Under the pieces are notes generated by a model that saw nothing but the letters and a program-made list of their open reading frames with translations, was not told where the DNA came from and did no database searches. A stretch of DNA of 64,000 bases. Source: Nostoc sp. CMAA1605. GTDB taxonomy: Bacteria > Cyanobacteriota > Cyanobacteriia > Cyanobacteriales > Nostocaceae. Positions 39,584 to 49,154 of this stretch are shown piece after piece (position 1 is the stretch's first letter; every line of letters begins with the position of its first letter). The stretch is from contig NZ_PJIZ01000003.1 in NCBI RefSeq assembly GCF_021596505.1, forward strand, positions 62,001 to 126,000, written 5' to 3'. The translations under genes were made by a program, and so were the position numbers.

Positions 39584-40503
39584 TTCAATGATTAGTCTTT
39601 CTAATGTGTGAGTAGAACTGGATCTAATCTAAGTTGTCGCCAACATAAACATGAACTGTATATATACGAAAAGTTTCTTGAAGATTAAATAAAGTAAATT
39701 GACTAAAATATTAGGAATCCGGTTAGCTTTATGAAATTATTTACTAAGTGAGTAGCTGATAAAGAACATCATCTATTTTAGGAACTAAATAAGTCTAAAA
39801 TCCTTTAGAATTATGGCTCATGCCGTCTGTTTAACAAATTATCCCGACTAAAGATATTCATGATTTTCTACTTATTGGTATCAGTATATGACATATGTAA
39901 GTTATATCTTTACTCCTCGAACATATTCGATAAATACAATTAGAATATCTAATTAAATCTCTCTATTTATTTTGCAAAATACATCTAATAAAAATAATTA
40001 AATATACATTAAAAACAGTCCCGATAATAAATATTATCCAAATTAATTAATATTAGAAAATAATAGAGTTAATTTCGTATCAAGAAAAAACACACTCTTT
40101 ATCTGACAACACTTTAGACCATCTTCACTGATATGAACTCATAGAGAATTTCCAGAATCATCTTTTGTATGACAGATCGTCATACTTGACCAAAAAACCA
40201 TGTAGATATTGCGTAATTTTGGCTAACTTATCCATAAAATTACACAGGCATTTAATTAGTGAAAATTTGATTAAACTGACCTGAACGCAGAGACAATACT
40301 ACAAAAATGAGGATAGAATCCCGTGCAGTGAGCAACCGTTTATACCAATTATGTTTGCCAATTCACACCCAGGTTTTATAACATCAATTCCTGTGACAAA
40401 TGTAGAAATGACAGACATATAATTTTCACCGTGAATCTACGCACTAATTGATATAAACATTTCTCCAAAGCAGAATTTCTTTATTTATTTAGCCGCATCA
40501 AAA
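39584..40503. other. 920-bp AT-rich intergenic region between divergent PEP-CTERM genes
   Basis: I see no gene, no heptamer array and no HIP1 site here, unlike most of the window. It is very AT-rich. It contains short palindromes such as GACAGATCGTCATAC-like TGTATGACAGATCGTCATAC near 40167-40186, and TATACCAATTA at 40341. It presumably holds the promoters of both genes; a small RNA cannot be excluded. Confidence 0.5.
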
Positions 40504-41121
40504 ATGAAAAGTAAGTTTTTCCAGATTTCAGCTTCAGTTTTACTAGCTACCGGAATCGCAGGTGCAGTGGTAAATGCACCTGCAAACGCAGCAGTTTTGT
40601 GCAGTACCAGTAACGTTTCCCTTGGTGGAGTCAATTCTACAGCTTGTGCAGGAGCATTTGACGGTAATGACACTGGTGCAGGTGATCCTTTAAAAACTAA
40701 ATTGAATGGTGGCTTATTTAAAGATTTTGTTGGTACTGGCGTAACTTGGGCGCAAGTAGCGAAATCTGATGAGGTAAATTCGTTATTTGACGCTGCTGAG
40801 GGTTCTACTCAGGGTAATTGGAATTTGACGAAAGCATTAACCAGCAAGACTTTTGTCGTGAGTTTTAAAGCCAGCAATAGTTACAGTGCTTATCTGTTTA
40901 AAGATTATGATTGGTCTAAAGGTCTGACTGGAATATTTAATACTATCGGTGTTTCAGTCAATGGGCAAGGAAAAGCACAAGCATTATCTCATGCTTCTCT
41001 CTTTGTTTCTGATATCAAAAATGCTCCCGATCCTCAAGCCGTTCCAGAACCAGCTACTTTGTTGGGGTTAGGTTTAGTTGCTAGCGGTATGGTAATTTCT
41101 CGCCGTCGTCAATCTCGCTAA
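40504..41121 (+). CDS. PEP-CTERM sorting domain protein
   Basis: The 205-residue exported protein has a signal peptide (MKSKFFQISASVLLATGIAGAVVNAPANAA). It ends with the sorting signal VPEPATLLGLGLVASGMVISRRRQSR: VPEP, a hydrophobic stretch and an Arg-rich tail. The mature N-terminus has two cysteines (AVLCSTSN, STACAGAF) that could form a disulphide. The central part (TFVVSFKASNSYSAYLFKDYDW) is the NAAGS-like pattern common in such proteins. A clear terminator follows. Its start ATG 40504 is unambiguous. Confidence 0.92.
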   Translation: MKSKFFQISASVLLATGIAGAVVNAPANAAVLCSTSNVSLGGVNSTACAGAFDGNDTGAGDPLKTKLNGGLFKDFVGTGVTWAQVAKSDEVNSLFDAAEGSTQGNWNLTKALTSKTFVVSFKASNSYSAYLFKDYDWSKGLTGIFNTIGVSVNGQGKAQALSHASLFVSDIKNAPDPQAVPEPATLLGLGLVASGMVISRRRQSR

Positions 41122-41155
41122 TTATAAGCTAGTAGTTTTGGCAAAATTCCAGTTT

Positions 41156-41188
41156 AAAAATCCTGGTTTTTAATAAGCCAGGATTTTT
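41156..41188 (+). terminator. Intrinsic terminator after the plus-strand PEP-CTERM gene
   Basis: AAAAATCCTGG (41156-41166) pairs with CCAGGATTTTT (41178-41188), ending in T's. It lies 34 bases after the stop. Downstream, 41254-41298 holds a GGACTAAAGTCC palindromic repeat. Confidence 0.85.
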
Positions 41189-41308
41189 AATTGTTGACAG
41201 GTTTCGTAGTGTACCCCTGCGGGGAAGCAAGCTACGCGCAAGCGTCTCGTAGAGAGGACTTAAGTCTTAGTAAATAAGGACTAAAGTCCTTACTACAAAC
41301 GGGTAAAA

Positions 41309-42760
41309 TCAACTGCGGGAGATTTCATCCAGTAGAGTACCATCTGAGGCGACTAATTGAATTTGCAATGGCATTTGTCCGGCGGCGTGGGTGGAACAAC
41401 TTAAGCAGGGGTCAAAAGCACGTATTCCAGCTTCGACACGATTTAGCATTCCTTCTGGGATTTCCGTACCTTGAATAAAATGTTTGGCAATTTGGGCGAC
41501 TGTGCGATTCATCGCTAGATTATTTTGACCTGTAGCGATGATTAAATTGACCTTTTGCATCAGTCCGTTTTCATCAACTTGATAATGATGGAATAATGTC
41601 CCTCGCGGTGCTTCACTTACGCCAACACCTTCTAATTGATTGACACCAGCTTCCGCACGTAATCGATTTGATAATATATCTGGATGATCTAAAAAGATTT
41701 CGACGTATTCAATACAAGCAATAATTTCAATTAAACGGGCATAGTGATAGAAAAATGATGATGTGACAGCACCTTGTGCGAGTTGACGAAATATCTGTAA
41801 TTCTTGATCTGCTAACGGTGTCCCAATAGAACTGCAAATATTTAAACGTGCTAGCGGCCCTACACGATACATTCCACTATCTAAACCGCTATGACTATTA
41901 TTCTCTGGATATCCCAAGGGACGATAATAGGGTGATTTTAAGTAAGAATCTGGTTGAACAACTTCCCCAATAAACTCTTGATAGTTTGTGGGGTCAAGTT
42001 TATCAGCAATAATATTACCGTTACTATCAACAAAGCGAATATAGCCATCGTAGGTTTCCCATAAGCCATCAGGAGTTACTAAACCCATAAATAAACTAGG
42101 GAAATTACCGAAGGTTTGTACTTCTTTTTGATAGTCTTGCAAAAGGTTCTTGAATTTATCTAAAGCATTGAGAGTAGTTGCTTTAGCTTCGGGGATGCGT
42201 TGTTGAATGTGGGTGCGGGCTTCTGGTGTGAGGGGTTCTCTGACTCCTCCAGGAACAGCCCAAGCTGGGTGGATTTTTGCGCCTCCCAATAATTCAATAA
42301 TTTCTTGACCAAATTGACGCAGGCGAATACCACCACGGGCTAATTCTGGTTCGGCGGCGATGAGTCCAAAAACATTGCGTTTAGCAGGGTCACTATCCAT
42401 ACCCAGCAATAAATCTGGGGCGGTAAGGTGAAAGAAACTCAAAGCATGGGATTGAATAATTTGCCCCCAATTCATCAACCGCCGGAGTTTAGCAGCGACG
42501 GGAGGTATAGTAACAGATAAAATGCGATCGCCTGCTTTAGCTGAAGCCAATAAGTGACTAACTGGACAAATACCACACACACGCGCCGTAATTCCTGGCA
42601 TTTCCCATAAAGGACGACCTTCGCAAAACTTTTCAAATCCGCGAAACTCAGTCACATGAAACCGAGCATCGCTAACCTGTCCAGTATCATCTAAGAAAAT
42701 ACTAATTTTGGCGTGACCTTCAATCCGGGTAACGGGATCAATAACAATTCTTTTAGGCAT
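41309..42760 (-). CDS. hoxH: Bidirectional [NiFe]-hydrogenase large subunit HoxH
   Basis: The 483-residue catalytic subunit holds the NiFe centre. Ligand cysteines are Cys62/Cys65 in [10 protein letters not shown] and Cys452/Cys455 in DPCLSCSTH. The last 25 residues after His458 are the C-terminal peptide that the maturation protease must remove. The pocket signature RIEGHAKI is present. It is the last gene of the minus-strand hox run. Its start codon is only 5 bases from a CCCCAATCCCC-type heptamer array, and no Shine-Dalgarno sequence is visible. The frame is fully intact. Confidence 0.97.
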   Translation of the reverse strand: MPKRIVIDPVTRIEGHAKISIFLDDTGQVSDARFHVTEFRGFEKFCEGRPLWEMPGITARVCGICPVSHLLASAKAGDRILSVTIPPVAAKLRRLMNWGQIIQSHALSFFHLTAPDLLLGMDSDPAKRNVFGLIAAEPELARGGIRLRQFGQEIIELLGGAKIHPAWAVPGGVREPLTPEARTHIQQRIPEAKATTLNALDKFKNLLQDYQKEVQTFGNFPSLFMGLVTPDGLWETYDGYIRFVDSNGNIIADKLDPTNYQEFIGEVVQPDSYLKSPYYRPLGYPENNSHSGLDSGMYRVGPLARLNICSSIGTPLADQELQIFRQLAQGAVTSSFFYHYARLIEIIACIEYVEIFLDHPDILSNRLRAEAGVNQLEGVGVSEAPRGTLFHHYQVDENGLMQKVNLIIATGQNNLAMNRTVAQIAKHFIQGTEIPEGMLNRVEAGIRAFDPCLSCSTHAAGQMPLQIQLVASDGTLLDEISRS

Positions 42761-42765
42761 AGGGA

Positions 42766-42998
42766 TTGGGGATTGGGGACTGGGGATTGGGGATTGGGGA
42801 CTGGGGATTGGGGACTGGGGACTGGGGATTGGGACTGGGGACTGGGGACTGGGGACTGGGGACTGGGGACTGGGGACTAGGACAAGGTAGACAAGGGAGT
42901 ATTTATTTCTCTCTCATCACTCATTACTCATTACTCATCACTCATTACTCATTACTCATTACTCATTACTCATCACTCAGCACTCATCACTCAGCACT
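42766..42998. repeat. Composite heptamer repeat between CBS-CP12 gene and hoxH
   Basis: Read on the plus strand: GGGGAYT heptamers (42766-42878), a core GGACAAGGTAGACAAGGGAGTATTTATTTCTC (about 42879-42912), then CATTACT/CATCACT/CAGCACT heptamers to 42998. The first array touches the hoxH start and the second the CBS-CP12 stop, so the repeat fills the whole spacer. Confidence 0.92.
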
Positions 42999-42999
42999 C

Positions 43000-43614
43000 C
43001 TAAAGATCATAAAGTCGAGCCTCTAAGGCTTCTGGGTATTCATCGCAGTAGTCTTCAAAAGCTGTTTTGTGAATCTTTTCGGCTTTTTGGTGAGCGATTT
43101 CTGATTGCAGTTCTTCTACGACATCCCAAGCGGCGGCGCACTCTTCAGAACGGACACCTTTCTGTTCACAAACGACGCGGGCTTTTGTAATTTCATCTTG
43201 TAATTGTTGTTCTAAAACTACTGTTCGGGGTAGTTCCAAAAAGTTACTGTTAGCCAAAATGTCAGTCAGGGAAATGATGCCCAATAACCCACCTTGAATC
43301 ACGGGCGCTCTATGTAAATGATAATCAGCGAATAATCTGGCTACGTACTCTAAACCCAAATCTGGATTGATGGCGATACAAGGTTTAGTCATGACTTCGT
43401 AGACACGAACTTTACCAGGATCTTTACCATAAGCAATCACTTTATAAACAATATCGCTCTCGCTAATAATGCCGTAAGCGTCTTGTTCATGACGACGATC
43501 TACAATTAAAGCCCGCCAGTCCCTAGCGCGCATTAATTTCACAGCGTCGGCTACAGTAGCAGAACTGCGGATAGTCGCCACATCTTTTGTCATCACATCT
43601 GCTGCTTTTAACAT
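43000..43614 (-). CDS. CBS-CP12 fusion protein in the hox operon
   Basis: The 204-residue protein has a CBS pair (residues about 5-125: [53 protein letters not shown]) fused to a CP12 domain (about 137-204: [31 protein letters not shown]). CP12 inhibits Calvin-cycle GAPDH and PRK through redox disulphides, and CBS pairs sense adenylates. The N-terminal pair Cys149/Cys159 is kept, but in the C-terminal pair only Cys190 remains, with Ala199 in place of the second Cys. It lies between hoxY and hoxH, so it is co-transcribed with hydrogenase genes. Confidence 0.92.
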   Translation of the reverse strand: MLKAADVMTKDVATIRSSATVADAVKLMRARDWRALIVDRRHEQDAYGIISESDIVYKVIAYGKDPGKVRVYEVMTKPCIAINPDLGLEYVARLFADYHLHRAPVIQGGLLGIISLTDILANSNFLELPRTVVLEQQLQDEITKARVVCEQKGVRSEECAAAWDVVEELQSEIAHQKAEKIHKTAFEDYCDEYPEALEARLYDL

Positions 43615-43630
43615 AAATTACCTCGGTTGG

Positions 43631-43760
43631 GGGGATTGGGGACTGGGGATTGGGGACACTTCGGCAAGCTCAGTGCATCGCTGGGGACTGGGGATTGGGG
43701 ACTGGGACAAGGGAGACAAGGGAGAAAATTCTATGCCCAATGCCCTATGCCCTATGCCCA
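43631..43760. repeat. Composite heptamer repeat between hoxY and CBS-CP12
   Basis: GGGGATTGGGGACT heptamers (43631-43655 and 43682-43703) surround CACTTCGGCAAGCTCAGTGCATC. Then come GGACAAGGGAGACAAGGGAG and TGCCCTA/TGCCCAA heptamers (about 43734-43760). This copy is shorter than its neighbours. Confidence 0.8.
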
Positions 43761-43767
43761 ATTACAA

Positions 43768-44312
43768 TTACCCAAATTTAATTAAGTCGCGTCCTTCTAG
43801 ATGTGGTTTTTCTCCGCGCAATAGTGGTTCTAGGGCGGCGCGGATGCGTGTAGCTGAGGGTGGACAACCAGGTAAATAAATATCTACTGGTACTATTGTG
43901 TGTACTGGTGTCACTTGATCTAGTAATGGGGGACAATGCCGGGTTCGTGGGGAATTTGCGGTTTTAGATCAACTGCTTGGATGTAAGAACGCTGTAAAAC
44001 TGGTTCAGCACTACCCAAAGGGTTGCGTAAGGCGGTGACGTTACCGGTTACAGCACAATCACCAAAGGAAATTAATATTTGAGAACGTTCCCTGACGATC
44101 TGGATAGTTTCCAGGTGTTCTTCATTAGCGATCGCACCTTCGACTAATACCACATCCACATACTCTGGATATTTTTTAATATCTGCAAACGGACTAAACA
44201 CTACATCTGCTTGGGCGGCTAAGTCAATCAGCCATTCGTCTAAATCCAAAAAGGACATATGACAACCAGAACATCCGCCTAACCATACTGTTGCTAATTT
44301 CAAACGAGACAT
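43768..44312 (-). pseudogene. hoxY: HoxY, hydrogenase small subunit, with a 1-nt frameshift
   Basis: Starting at ATG 44312 ([19 protein letters not shown]) the small subunit is normal for 128 residues, with cluster cysteines Cys14, Cys17 and Cys86. It then ends early at TAG 43922-43920. One extra C in the run at 43932-43928 (five C's on the minus strand, six expected) would keep it open to TAA 43770-43768, giving 181 residues with the missing VDIYLPGCPPSA segment that supplies the last cluster cysteine. The truncated form should not hold the proximal 4Fe-4S cluster. It is either a natural loss of hydrogenase function or a homopolymer sequencing error. An upstream in-frame extension reads repeats and is not real. 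Confidence 0.9.
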
Positions 44313-44317
44313 AATTT

Positions 44318-44532
44318 TTGGGGATTGGGGATTGGGGATTGGGGACTGGGGATTGGGGATTGGGGATTGGGGATTGGGGATTGGGGATTGGGGACTGGGG
44401 ATTGGGGATTGGGGATTGGGAGACAAGGTAGAATTTATTTCTCTCTTAGCACTCACTACTCAGCACTCACTACTCAGCACCCAGCACTCACTACTCATTA
44501 CTCATTACTCATTACTCATTACTCATTACTCA
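44318..44532. repeat. Composite heptamer repeat between DUF3122 gene and hoxY
   Basis: GGGGATT/GGGGACT heptamers (44318-44419), core AGACAAGGTAGAATTTATTTCTCTCTTAG (44421-44450), then CACTCACTACTCAG and CATTACT heptamers to 44532. It fills the spacer fully. The core and following 30 bases are nearly identical to 46070-46130. Confidence 0.92.
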
Positions 44533-45126
44533 TTACTCAGCACTCATCACTCTCTGCCATTCTTGGAGGATAAAGTGGGGGACGTTGATGTCGATGGAGC
44601 GATCGCCAGGTTGAGGTATGCTCAAAACTAGGGGTTCTGTTGGTAATTTGGACAAGATGTCTTGAAAGTCATATTGACCAATAGTGGGGGCTGGTGCTTC
44701 TTCTAAGAAAACATCAGCAGCTTTGAAGACTTTGCCTGTAGCAGTGGTGATTTTTAAAGGTTGGGGATGAATCAGTTCAGCAGAACCGGGAAATCCTACC
44801 AGCCGTAAATTTAAAGTTTGTCCTTGACCTGGATAAACTTGTTTAAATAGAACAACTTGCCAAGTCTTTCCTAATTGATCAGCTAATCTTGTTTGTGAGC
44901 GATAGAGAGTTTCTGCTGATGCTGTTTCTCGTTTTTCAATAGACGCAATAACTGTTTCGGTATATAGACTTCCTAAACCAAAAAACATAATCATTGTGAC
45001 TATCGCTAACAATAGCAGCCACCAAAAAATACTTTTGAAGGAAGTCGCAGACAAACACATCGAGAACGGAGAAACATTTTTCCGCCCCTGTTTCCTCCTA
45101 TTCACTTTTCGACTCACTTTCGCCAT
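44533..45126 (-). CDS. DUF3122-like membrane-anchored protein in the hox operon
   Basis: The 197-residue protein starts at ATG 45126 behind a strong AGGAGGTG. A basic N-terminus (about 25 residues) precedes one membrane span (residues about 33-55, [21 protein letters not shown]). The outer part resembles cyanobacterial DUF3122 ([53 protein letters not shown]). The function is not known. Its position between hoxU and hoxY, where other Anabaena-type hox clusters also carry an extra ORF, suggests co-expression rather than an enzymatic role. The last residues reach the repeat array. Confidence 0.8.
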   Translation of the reverse strand: MAKVSRKVNRRKQGRKNVSPFSMCLSATSFKSIFWWLLLLAIVTMIMFFGLGSLYTETVIASIEKRETASAETLYRSQTRLADQLGKTWQVVLFKQVYPGQGQTLNLRLVGFPGSAELIHPQPLKITTATGKVFKAADVFLEEAPAPTIGQYDFQDILSKLPTEPLVLSIPQPGDRSIDINVPHFILQEWQRVMSAE

Positions 45127-45144
45127 CAGATTCACCTCCTAATT

Positions 45145-45255
45145 TCGGGAATAGGGATTGGGAATTGGGCATGGGGCATGGGGTATCGGGAATTAGAAAT
45201 ACTGTCTACCTTGTCTACCTTGTCCCAATCCCCAGTCCCCAGTCCCCAATCCCTA
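45145..45255. repeat. Composite heptamer repeat between hoxU and DUF3122 gene (opposite orientation)
   Basis: GGGATTGGG/GGCATGGGGTAT units (45152-45190) precede CTGTCTACCTTGTCTACCTTGTCC (the reverse complement of the core) and CCCCAGT/CCCCAAT heptamers (45226-45255). Here the cassette is inverted relative to the other hox spacers. Confidence 0.85.
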
Positions 45256-45259
45256 TTCC

Positions 45260-45976
45260 CTAAAAATTCCATTGCTGCTTTTCTCGTGCGGTAACTAGGA
45301 AATCGAGTTTGGCGCGATCGCGTTTCATTTCGCCGACGCTAGAACCTTGATAAAATAGCGCGCCTGTGGGGCAAGCATTGACACATTTACCGCAAGAGGT
45401 GCAAGTTTGGGATGTTCCCCAAGGTTGGCTTAAGTCGGTAATGACGTGGGATTTTGTCCCTCTCCCTGCCATATCCCAAGTATGCGCGCCTTCAATCTCG
45501 TCACATACACGGATACAACGGGTGCAAAGAACACAACGATTATGGTCTATACCGTAGCGGTCATGAGATAAATCAACTTTGCGATCGGGGAAATGATAGT
45601 CTAAACGCACATGATCCATACCCATTTCAATCGCTAGGTCTTGTAATTCACAGTTGCCGTTAGCCACACATACTGAGCATATATGATTACCTTCAGCAAA
45701 GAGCATTTCTATAATCGTGCGACGATAACTTTGTAGGCGATCGCTATTAGTTACTACTTCCATACCTTCAGTAACTTTTGTCACACAAGCCGGAAGTAAC
45801 TTATTCATCCCAGCGATTTCTACCAAACACAACCGACAAGCCCCCACATCCCCCACGCCTTCTAAATGACACAATGTAGGAATATGAACACCCGCTTCTT
45901 GCGCCGCTTGTAGTACCGTTTCCTCCTCACGCGCACTGACTAATTGACCATCAATTGTTAAAGTTTTTACAGTCAC
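45260..45976 (-). CDS. hoxU: HoxU, diaphorase iron-sulphur subunit
   Basis: The 238-residue subunit links the NAD-reducing HoxF/E part to hydrogenase HoxYH. It has an N-terminal plant-type 2Fe-2S domain (PTLCHLEGVGDVGACRLCLVE...PACVTK), a His/Cys cluster region (GNHICSVCVANGNCELQDLA) and two 4Fe-4S motifs (CVLCTRCIRVCD and CTSCGKCVNACPTGAL), all complete. The start is GTG 45976 with CGGAG upstream. It lies in the hox run 176 bp after hoxF, separated by repeats. Confidence 0.96.
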   Translation of the reverse strand: MTVKTLTIDGQLVSAREEETVLQAAQEAGVHIPTLCHLEGVGDVGACRLCLVEIAGMNKLLPACVTKVTEGMEVVTNSDRLQSYRRTIIEMLFAEGNHICSVCVANGNCELQDLAIEMGMDHVRLDYHFPDRKVDLSHDRYGIDHNRCVLCTRCIRVCDEIEGAHTWDMAGRGTKSHVITDLSQPWGTSQTCTSCGKCVNACPTGALFYQGSSVGEMKRDRAKLDFLVTAREKQQWNF

Positions 45977-46002
45977 GTTGCATTACTCCGAATTTATAGT
46001 TA

Positions 46003-46160
46003 CTGGGGGTTGGGGACTGGGGGTTGGGGACTGGGGACTAGGGATTGGGGACTGGGGACTGGGGATTGGGACAAGGTAGAATTTATTTCTCTCTTAGCAC
46101 TCACTACTCAGCACTCACTACTCAGCACTCAGCACTCAGCACTCATCACTCACTACTCAG
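46003..46160. repeat. Composite heptamer repeat between hoxF and hoxU
   Basis: GGGGGTTGGGGACT heptamers (46005-46068), core GGACAAGGTAGAATTTATTTCTCTCTTAG (46069-46097), then CACTCACTACTCAG heptamers to about 46160. The last few reach into the hoxF stop region (the hoxF C-terminus LALMSAE is read from them). Confidence 0.92.
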
Positions 46161-47760
46161 CACTCATCAACGCCAAATACTCATCATGAAAATAGCGCAA
46201 GGTACTAAATACGGGGTTGGGTGCAGACTGGCCTAAACCGCATAAACTGGTGTTTTTCACCATGTCACACAGTTCTTCTAGGAGTTGTAAATCAGCGCGT
46301 GATGCTTTCCCTTCGCTAATCTTGGTTAATAATCGATGTAACTGCACAGTCCCGACTCGGCAAGGAATGCACTTACCGCAGGATTCATCCATGCAAAATT
46401 CCATAAAGAAGCGGGCGACATCTACCATGTTGGTAGTTTGATCCATGACAATCATCCCGCCAGAACCCATCATTGAACCTAAGCTAGCTAAGGACTCATA
46501 ATCTACAGGTGTATCAAAAGCGGAGGCGGGAATACATCCCCCAGAAGGGCCACCTGTTTGTACTGCTTTCGCTGTACCACCATCAGGAACACCACCACCC
46601 ATTTTTTCTACTATTTCTCGGAGAGAAGTTCCCATTGGCACTTCGATTAGTCCTGTGTTGCGGATTTTGCCAGCGAGCGCAAATACTTTTGTACCTTTGC
46701 TTTTACCAGTACCGATACTAGCAAACCACTCAGCACCTTTACGGATAATAGGGGCAATATTTGCAAAGGTTTCTACGTTATTAATTAAGGTGGGATGTCC
46801 CCATAAACCAGATTCAGCCGGATAGGGGGGGCGGGGATGAGGGACACCGCGCTTACCTTCGATAGAAGCCATCAGAGCCGTTTCTTCACCGCAAACATAA
46901 GCTCCTGCACCGATGCGGATATCTATTTTAAAATCAAAGGGAGAATCAAAGATTTTACTCCCTAAAATACCTAAACGTTGGGCTTGATTAATGGCAGTTT
47001 GTAAGCGTTTGATGGCGGTGGGATATTCTGCCCGCACATAAATATAACCTTGACTTGCACCTACAGCATAGCCTGCGATCGCCATTCCCTCTAACACCCG
47101 ATGGGGATCACTCTCCAACACACTCCTATCCATAAACGCACCAGGATCTCCCTCATCGGCGTTACAGATCACAAATTTGCGCTCACCTTTAGCTTTAGCC
47201 ACCGTCGCCCATTTCAACCCTGTGGGATAACCAGCACCACCACGTCCCCGTAAACCACTGCGGCTAATGGTATCCACCACTTCAACCGATGTCAGATCCC
47301 GCAGCACATGATAAAGAGCCTGATAACCACCGGTGGCAATGTAAGATTGAATCCTTTCTGGATCTACTTTGCCACTGTTTTCTAAGACTATCGGCATCTG
47401 GGATGTAAAAAATGGTTGGTCTAGTTTTACTACCGATAGGTTAGACTCTTTACCTTTGAGAGTCTCTATAATGGCTGGTGCATCTTCAGGTGTCACCTTC
47501 TCATAGAGAATTTCTTGAGTCTCTACACCGACTCTTTCCACTTCTACTAAAGGCCCCTGACAGCACAAACGCATACAACCAACACCAGAAACTTGCACCT
47601 CTTGTTCCCAGCCTTCTGCTTTCACCACCGCCTCTAGTTGTTGTTTTACAGCTTGTGAGTTAGCAGAAAGACATCCAGCCGCCGTACAACAACGAATTTG
47701 TATTGCTTTAGCTTGAGAACGTTCTTGTCGAGATATTTCTAATAATTCATTTAGTTCCAT
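46153..47760 (-). CDS. hoxF: HoxF, NADH-binding diaphorase subunit
   Basis: The 535-residue subunit binds NAD(H) and FMN. The N-terminal thioredoxin-like 2Fe-2S domain has [13 protein letters not shown] and [10 protein letters not shown]. The NADH/FMN domain has [16 protein letters not shown] and [14 protein letters not shown], and the 4Fe-4S motif is [13 protein letters not shown]. All expected cysteines are seen. The start is ATG 47760. It follows hoxE by 78 bp. The C-terminal few residues come from the heptamer array, suggesting that the repeat has replaced the original end. Confidence 0.96.
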   Translation of the reverse strand: MELNELLEISRQERSQAKAIQIRCCTAAGCLSANSQAVKQQLEAVVKAEGWEQEVQVSGVGCMRLCCQGPLVEVERVGVETQEILYEKVTPEDAPAIIETLKGKESNLSVVKLDQPFFTSQMPIVLENSGKVDPERIQSYIATGGYQALYHVLRDLTSVEVVDTISRSGLRGRGGAGYPTGLKWATVAKAKGERKFVICNADEGDPGAFMDRSVLESDPHRVLEGMAIAGYAVGASQGYIYVRAEYPTAIKRLQTAINQAQRLGILGSKIFDSPFDFKIDIRIGAGAYVCGEETALMASIEGKRGVPHPRPPYPAESGLWGHPTLINNVETFANIAPIIRKGAEWFASIGTGKSKGTKVFALAGKIRNTGLIEVPMGTSLREIVEKMGGGVPDGGTAKAVQTGGPSGGCIPASAFDTPVDYESLASLGSMMGSGGMIVMDQTTNMVDVARFFMEFCMDESCGKCIPCRVGTVQLHRLLTKISEGKASRADLQLLEELCDMVKNTSLCGLGQSAPNPVFSTLRYFHDEYLALMSAE

Positions 47761-47838
47761 GTTTTATACCAAATTCTTATATGCCACATACCCCTAATAA
47801 CAATTCAAAATTTACCTTTTGCCTTTTGCCTTTTTCCT

Positions 47839-48345
47839 TTATGTTCTTCCCATCCACTCTTGTACACGTTCGGTTACAGATTCAGGGGTTTGATTCCCTA
47901 AAACTTTGTTATCAAACACTACTGCCGGTGCAATTCCACAAGCACCCAAACAGCGTGCTGTCATTAGTGATAACTGACCATCAGCAGTGGTTTCTCCAGC
48001 ATGGATATGAGTTAACTGCTCTAGATTCGACAAAATTGCTGGTGCGCCTTTGACGTAACAAGCTGTACCCGTACACACCACACAACTATGAACGCCTTGT
48101 GGTGCTAAAGAAAACAGATGATAAAAAGTGGCTACACCATAGACTCGACTTGGCGGTAATTTTAGACTATGGGCGATATACAGCAATAAATCGTTCTCTA
48201 GGTAGCTAAAGAGTTCTTGCGCCTTGTGGAGAATTTCAATTAGTGCATCTTGTTGATATTGATGACGCTTAATCGTTGCGTCTAGCATCTTCAAGCGTTT
48301 ATCTCCACTCGGATGAGTCTGATTTGGTGGTAATGTGGTTGTCAT
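47839..48345 (-). CDS. hoxE: HoxE, 2Fe-2S subunit of bidirectional hydrogenase
   Basis: The 168-residue NuoE-like subunit starts at ATG 48345 (MTTTLPPNQTHPSG). An upstream in-frame reading (PNPQSPVP...) is heptamer repeat and is rejected. The 2Fe-2S ligands are in VCTGTACYVKGAP and ARCLGACGIAPAV. HoxE is taken to couple the enzyme to electron carriers such as ferredoxin or the membrane. It is the first hox gene of the run, 117 bp after the universal stress gene, with GGGGAYT repeats directly before its start codon and no Shine-Dalgarno visible. Confidence 0.95.
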   Translation of the reverse strand: MTTTLPPNQTHPSGDKRLKMLDATIKRHQYQQDALIEILHKAQELFSYLENDLLLYIAHSLKLPPSRVYGVATFYHLFSLAPQGVHSCVVCTGTACYVKGAPAILSNLEQLTHIHAGETTADGQLSLMTARCLGACGIAPAVVFDNKVLGNQTPESVTERVQEWMGRT

Positions 48346-48351
48346 TTTGGG

Positions 48352-48420
48352 AGGATTGGGGACTGGGGACTGGGGATTAGGGACTGGGGATTGGGGACTG
48401 GGGACTGGGGACTGGGGGTA
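48352..48420. repeat. GGGGAYT heptamer array upstream of hoxE
   Basis: About nine GGGGACT/GGGGATT heptamers, starting 7 bases before the hoxE start codon. A CACCCTTAAACCCC stretch links it to the stress-protein stop. Confidence 0.88.
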
Positions 48421-48461
48421 TTCACTCTTAAAAACCCCCATACCCCTACACCCTCACACCC

Positions 48462-48998
48462 TTAAACCCCTATTACTTGGTTATTATGGGAATCTTCTGT
48501 TATGGTTTCTTGTTCCTTGGCTGGACAATGGACTATGTGAACTGAACAAGGTGCATGATGTAGCACGTAGTTACTGACACTACCTAGAAATAATTCTTTG
48601 ATTCCGGCGAAACCTCTGTGTCCCATGACGATTAAATCAGCATTCCAGGTAGTCGCTAATTTACAAATAGTGCGTCCGGGACTACCCATGATTTGGGTAA
48701 ATTCCGTAGGTACGTCTGCGGTGTTGGCTTTCGCACTGAAGGATTGCAGCATCTTCATACCTTCATTTTTAAAGCGATCCCATTGTTTTTGATAGATTTC
48801 AAAGCTTTGACCGCTTAATCCTGGATAGTAGTCATAAGTGGATACCATCGGAATGTGAGGACTACCATCTTCTTCTGAAGATAAGACGTGTACTAACAAT
48901 AATTTACCTTGTGTGGCTGTTGCTAAAGCTAATGCTTGCTCAAAAACCTGTTGTCCCATTTCTGAGCGATCCAATGCGACTAAAATATTTTTCAGCAT
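48462..48998 (-). CDS. Universal stress protein (UspA family, ATP-binding type)
   Basis: The 178-residue protein has one Usp domain: MLKNILVALDRSEMG with the nucleotide-binding Asp, LLLVHVLS, and the C-terminal ATP motif GHRGFAGIKELFLGSVSNYV (G-2x-G-9x-G(S/N)). An insertion at residues about 45-80 (SPHIPMVSTYDYYPGL) is typical of cyanobacterial Usp proteins. It precedes hoxE on the same strand and may share its promoter, which would fit a role in fermentative or low-energy states; that link is inferred from position only. Confidence 0.92.
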   Translation of the reverse strand: MLKNILVALDRSEMGQQVFEQALALATATQGKLLLVHVLSSEEDGSPHIPMVSTYDYYPGLSGQSFEIYQKQWDRFKNEGMKMLQSFSAKANTADVPTEFTQIMGSPGRTICKLATTWNADLIVMGHRGFAGIKELFLGSVSNYVLHHAPCSVHIVHCPAKEQETITEDSHNNQVIGV

Positions 48999-49154
48999 AT
49001 AGACCTCTGCAAGTAATTTGAATAATAAGGTGTTGGATTGTCAAATTGAGTTTTTATGTTTAGCTGTAGAAAAATAAACAGGACGAGTCTTTTAGTTCTT
49101 ACCTCCCTCACACTATATGTTTATAGGACAAGAATTTGAGGAAGTTGTGAAGAA

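Noticed and set aside
42766-43026. Open frame reading MGIGDWGLG repeats
   Set aside because: It is a translation of GGGGAYT heptamers only; no ribosome site and it covers the hoxH leader on the other strand.
44325-44631. Two overlapping frames of GIGDWGLG repeats
   Set aside because: Heptamer arrays keep several frames open by chance; no protein character.
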